This document shows, one piece after another, positions 6,759-9,319 of a DNA stretch of 9,319 nt. Under the pieces are notes generated by a model. That model was given only the letters and a program-made list of their open reading frames with translations, was not told the origin of the DNA and made no database searches. Source of the DNA: Anaerolineae bacterium (GTDB lineage Bacteria; Chloroflexota; Anaerolineae; B4-G1; SLSP01); NCBI GenBank assembly GCA_016927095.1, contig JAFGNI010000652.1, positions 1-9,319 on the forward strand, in the 5' to 3' direction. Made by a program: the position numbers and the translations under genes. Within the stretch, counting starts at the first letter, position 1. Every line of letters begins with the position of its first letter.

Positions 6759-6776
6759 CCTAACGCTTTCCTAACG
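6759..6776. repeat. Direct repeat with 11-base period
   Basis: CCTAACG occurs at 6759-6765 and again at 6770-6776, so the two 7-base copies are 4 bases apart and one helical turn out of register by 11 bases. On the minus strand the unit is CGTTAGG. This spacing is typical of sites bound by tandem OmpR/PhoB-type response regulators. It lies just upstream, in the minus-strand sense, of the AT-rich island that could hold a promoter. Function is inferred from geometry alone. Confidence 0.45.
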
Positions 6777-6843
6777 TTCATGGCGTGTTGCGGGCGCTAG
6801 CGAGATCGCTGTAGATAGCGGTCGCTGCGATATGGCAGCGGAT

Positions 6844-7911
6844 CTACTTAGCCCCACGGACACGTGCTCTTAGTTGACCGCATCCAGCCTGAATATCCCC
6901 ACCACGGCGGAGACGGAGAGTGTACGGGATGTGCCTGCGGTCTAGTACCTCGGTGAAAGCCTCGATGGCTGCGGCAGATGACGGCTGACCATCGTAGTCG
7001 GCCGTTGGGTTGAGCGGTATGAGGTTGACGTGGGCCAGCATTCCCGAGACCCGCGCTGCCAACGCGGCTGCCTGCTCCCGCGTGTCGTTGACGCCGTCGA
7101 TCAGAGCCCACTCGAAAGTGACCTGGCGGTTGGTCTTCGCGATGTAGTCGTGGATGGCCCCGAAGAGGGCGTTGAGGTTGTAGCGCTTGTTGATCGGCAG
7201 CAACGCACTCCGGAGATCATCCGTTGCTGCGTGCAGCGAGATCGCTAGGTTGACCTGGAGATCCTCCTGGGTGAAGCGCACGATGCCCGGGACGATGCCC
7301 ACGGTGCTGACGGTGATGCGCCGTTGCCCCATCTGGATGCCGTTGGGGTCGATCAGACGGGCAATCGCCCCCATCGTGTTGTCATAGTTCAGGAAGGGCT
7401 CGCCCATTCCCATGAAGACGACATTGGTCAGCCGTTGGCCTTGGGCCTGGAGCTCGCGCTCGAAATGGAGCACCTGCGCAATGATCTCTCCGACGCTCAG
7501 GTTCCGCCGAAAGCCCATCTGGCCCGTCGCGCAGAACTGGCAGCCGACCGCGCATCCGACCTGGCTGGAGATGCAGGCGGTCCGCCGGTCGATGTAGCGC
7601 ATCAACACGACCTCCACCTGTTCGCCGTCCTGCATCTGGAGCAGGTCCTTCCGCGTGTCGCCCGTGAGCGACTCCTGAACCGCCAGAACCGGCGGCACAT
7701 AGAGCACGGTCTCTTCCACCAACTTGGCGCGCAGGGCTTTCGGCAGCGACGTCATATCCTCCATGTCGGTCGCCAGGTGGCTGTACAGCCACGTCCACAC
7801 CTGGTCGGCCCGGTATCTGGGCTGGCCCCATTGCTTAAGGAGCGTCTCCAGGGCGTCGTGGTCCAGATCATACAGGTTCGTTCTTGTGTCGGACGTCTTC
7901 TTGTTAGCCAT
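6844..7911 (-). CDS. rlmN: Dual-specificity 23S rRNA/tRNA adenine-C2 methyltransferase RlmN
   Basis: RlmN is a radical SAM enzyme that methylates C2 of A2503 in 23S rRNA and A37 of some tRNAs, tuning translational fidelity. The 355-residue product has the usual length. The iron-sulfur cluster motif CAVGCQFC gives C120, C124 and C127. C113 in ACISSQVGC and C344 in DIQAGCGQL are the two cysteines needed for the methyl-transfer mechanism. FMGMGEPFLNYDN (166-178), the SAM-region motif, and ISLHAATDDLR (224-234) are also intact. GEP rather than a Cfr-type variant favours the housekeeping enzyme. ATG 7911 is preferred over GTG 7947 because GAGAGG lies 6 bases upstream and the N-terminus MANKK then leads straight into the family domain. 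The start overlaps the end of the preceding gene by 8 bases, implying coupled translation. Confidence 0.96.
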   Translation of the reverse strand: MANKKTSDTRTNLYDLDHDALETLLKQWGQPRYRADQVWTWLYSHLATDMEDMTSLPKALRAKLVEETVLYVPPVLAVQESLTGDTRKDLLQMQDGEQVEVVLMRYIDRRTACISSQVGCAVGCQFCATGQMGFRRNLSVGEIIAQVLHFERELQAQGQRLTNVVFMGMGEPFLNYDNTMGAIARLIDPNGIQMGQRRITVSTVGIVPGIVRFTQEDLQVNLAISLHAATDDLRSALLPINKRYNLNALFGAIHDYIAKTNRQVTFEWALIDGVNDTREQAAALAARVSGMLAHVNLIPLNPTADYDGQPSSAAAIEAFTEVLDRRHIPYTLRLRRGGDIQAGCGQLRARVRGAK

Positions 7912-9319
7912 GATCGGCCTCTCTCTTGGGTTTGTGCTCCCAAGCACGGACCAGGCTCGGCAGGTCGTCCACCACTACCGTAGGCCGGATGGGAGAAATC
8001 TGCAGTTCATCTATCTGTGAGATGCCGGTCAGCACCAAAGCCGTCGGCATGCCTAGCCGGACGCCACCCAGGATATCCGTGTCCAACCGGTCGCCGATCA
8101 CCAGGGTCGTCTCCGGCGTCGTGCCCATCCTGGTCATCGCTTGTTCGTACAACAGCCGGGAGGGCTTACCGGCGATCACGGGTCTGACGCCGGTCGCGGC
8201 CTCCAACGCCGCTGTCTGTGCCCCGTTGCCGGGGGCCAAGGCCTCCTCCAACGGGTAGGTCCGGTCCGGATTAGTGCCCACAAAGGTGGCGCCAGCGAGG
8301 ATCAGTCGCGTCGCCGTGGCCAGCTTGCGCCACGTCAGTTGCCGGTCCCAGCCAACCACCACCACGTCGGCTTCCGCAATGTCGTCGTCGTTGCTGTAGG
8401 TCAGTCCGTGGGTCACCAGCGCATCCTTAATGCCGGGCCCTCCTATCGCATAGACCGTGGCGCCGGGTCGGATATCGGCGACGTAGCGCGCCGCCGCTAT
8501 GGCTGAGTTGAGAACGTGGTCGGGCGTCGTCGTGATCCCCATCCCGGCTAGCTTTCCCACATAGTCCGCCGGCGTGCGACTCGAGTTGTTCGTCACCAAT
8601 ACGTATGCCAGGTTGTGCTTGTCGATCAGGCGGAAGAAGGCCTCCAGTCCGGGAAGCGGGGCGTCTCCCCGCCAGAGCACACCATCCATGTCGCAGATCA
8701 GCCCGCGGATCTGGCCGAAGTCCAGGGCTTCCGCGCTTGATGTGTCAGACGTTGATGAGGCGCAACCGCGCTTGAGGCGCTCATAGGCCTCCGGTGTGTC
8801 TACATCCGTCAGCTCGCGCGGATCGGTTATGGTCAGATAGTCGAGATCGCCGCTGTACTTCTCGAAGAGCGCGCGACCTCCGACGTCCCCGGACAAGCGG
8901 GCAAGCTCGGGGAAGTAGGTCCGGCCGAAGAGCACAGGTGTGCCGCGCCTGCCGCTCTGGTCCCGTGGGACGACGATGCCGCGTCCAGTCTTGCCCTGTT
9001 TCCGAGCTATCTCCTGGCTTCTATGGACCAGCGCCTGCAGCAGTTGGGGCGTGATCAGCGGCTGGTCGACAGGGATGAAGATCGCGGCTTCGACGTTCTG
9101 CGGCACGGCAGCGATGCCGACGTGGAGGCTCGTGCTGACGCCCTCGTCCCAACGGTAGTTGCGGACAATCTGAACCGGTCGTGAGGCCAATGCTGCGCCG
9201 ACTGCTTCGGCATGGGCTCCTACCACGACAATGACAGGATCCAGGCCCGCAGCCCAAGCAATATCGGCGATGTGGGTGATCAGCGGCAGCCCCTCCCAAT
9301 CCAGCAGCTGTTTGGGTTG
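7904..9319 (-). CDS. Nucleotidyltransferase (MobA/MocA-like) fused to HAD-IIA phosphatase, 5' end cut by window edge
   Basis: The frame stays open to the window edge, so 471 residues are visible and the true start lies beyond it; numbering here begins at the edge. Residues 1-183 are a MobA/MocA-like NTP transferase. QPKQLLDWEGLPL (1-13) follows the missing Gly-rich nucleotide loop, and IPVDQPLIT (82-90), RGTPVLFG, SGDVGGRALF and DVDTPEAY (172-179) are further family motifs. After a Ser/Thr-rich linker, residues 204-460 are a HAD-IIA (NagD-like) hydrolase with DMDGVLW (nucleophile D210, acid D212), VTNNSS (T243), the GKP lysine K385 and GDRLDTDI (D410, D415). Both active sites look intact. Such a pair could activate and dephosphorylate related metabolites, but the substrates are unknown. 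GTG 9226 is not the start because the transferase domain continues upstream. The gene ends inside rlmN (8-base overlap). Confidence 0.88.
   Translation of the reverse strand, partial: QPKQLLDWEGLPLITHIADIAWAAGLDPVIVVVGAHAEAVGAALASRPVQIVRNYRWDEGVSTSLHVGIAAVPQNVEAAIFIPVDQPLITPQLLQALVHRSQEIARKQGKTGRGIVVPRDQSGRRGTPVLFGRTYFPELARLSGDVGGRALFEKYSGDLDYLTITDPRELTDVDTPEAYERLKRGCASSTSDTSSAEALDFGQIRGLICDMDGVLWRGDAPLPGLEAFFRLIDKHNLAYVLVTNNSSRTPADYVGKLAGMGITTTPDHVLNSAIAAARYVADIRPGATVYAIGGPGIKDALVTHGLTYSNDDDIAEADVVVVGWDRQLTWRKLATATRLILAGATFVGTNPDRTYPLEEALAPGNGAQTAALEAATGVRPVIAGKPSRLLYEQAMTRMGTTPETTLVIGDRLDTDILGGVRLGMPTALVLTGISQIDELQISPIRPTVVVDDLPSLVRAWEHKPKREADHG
7918..7923 (-). promoter_or_regulatory. Ribosome binding site of rlmN
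   Basis: GAGAGG on the minus strand, inside the 3' end of the upstream gene, is 6 bases before ATG 7911. It supports that start over the in-frame GTG at 7947. Confidence 0.6.

Larger units (their letters stand above)
6527..6843. other. Intergenic region between rlmN and dnaX
   Basis: This is the only gap longer than 300 bases, and I find no convincing gene in it on either strand. From the rlmN side it holds a patch of small palindromes (6795-6840, including CGCTGC-GATATG-GCAGCG), an AT-rich island (about 6715-6750) with a minus-strand TATAGT at 6727-6722, an 11-base-period repeat (6759-6776), the GC hairpin, the candidate promoter with its palindrome, and the tandem 14-base repeat. Some bacteria encode the SRP RNA here, but its conserved GGAA-loop core is absent. 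Confidence 0.7.

Noticed and set aside
6527..6843. SRP (4.5S/scRNA) gene upstream of dnaX, as in Bacillus subtilis
   Set aside because: The conserved core with the GGAA tetraloop and the flanking AGGAAGCAGCC-type internal loop was not found on either strand, so the hairpin here is not SRP RNA.
6844..7911. Cfr-type antibiotic resistance methyltransferase
   Set aside because: The protein carries the GEPFLN form and overall layout of housekeeping RlmN, and the neighbours give no resistance context.
7912..7947. GTG start extending rlmN by 12 residues
   Set aside because: The extension lies inside the end of the upstream gene, has no family resemblance, and the ribosome binding site is placed for ATG 7911.
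247..9158. Long open frames on the plus strand and in other minus-strand frames
   Set aside because: They lie opposite or inside well-recognised genes, have Arg/Pro/Ala-rich compositions typical of GC-rich shadow frames, and show no domain motifs.
7904..9226. GTG at 9226 as the start of the nucleotidyltransferase-HAD gene
   Set aside because: The frame is open from 9226 to the window edge and encodes the expected PKQLL-type nucleotidyltransferase segment, so the gene is truncated by the window, not started there.

Overview
The window is a compact, GC-rich bacterial chromosome segment. All eight supported genes lie on the minus strand, so reading order runs from high to low coordinates. The likely source is a member of the Chloroflexota. 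The clues are the dnaX-ybaB-recR core followed by a PH/DUF1648-type membrane protein, and a GT39-family membrane glycosyltransferase that ends in an extracytoplasmic beta-sandwich module of a style common in that phylum. This is inference from protein style; no marker gene (rRNA) is present, and the class cannot be fixed.

Layout in transcription order. Positions 9319-7904 hold a 5'-truncated gene fusing a MobA/MocA-like nucleotidyltransferase to a HAD-IIA (NagD-like) phosphatase. It overlaps by 8 bases the start of rlmN (7911-6844), which modifies 23S rRNA and tRNA. Next comes the only long non-coding stretch (6843-6527). It contains an AT-rich island, an 11-base-period direct repeat, a strong GC hairpin, a promoter-like pair overlapped by a palindrome, and a tandem repeat next to the dnaX ribosome binding site. 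After it come dnaX (6526-4685), ybaB (4665-4315) and recR (4293-3688), a gene order shared by many bacteria for replication and recombinational repair. Then follow a multi-pass PH-domain protein (3616-2681), a YrdC/Sua5-family protein (2667-2026) and a GT39-like glycosyltransferase (2021-9). Spacings of 4 to 68 bases suggest one long dnaX-to-glycosyltransferase operon, preceded by a separate HAD-rlmN unit.

Most of the window is housekeeping DNA, and I see no defence system, mobile element, CRISPR array, tRNA or rRNA. The points that most deserve a second look are: the YrdC-family protein, whose KxR...SxN active-site signature is replaced at three of four positions; the nucleotidyltransferase-phosphatase fusion; and the structured dnaX upstream region, with a nested hairpin carrying an anti-Shine-Dalgarno-like pyrimidine bulge. 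Four starts (glycosyltransferase, PH protein, dnaX, rlmN) were moved inward from the longest reading frame, mostly because a good ribosome binding site sits in front of the internal ATG.
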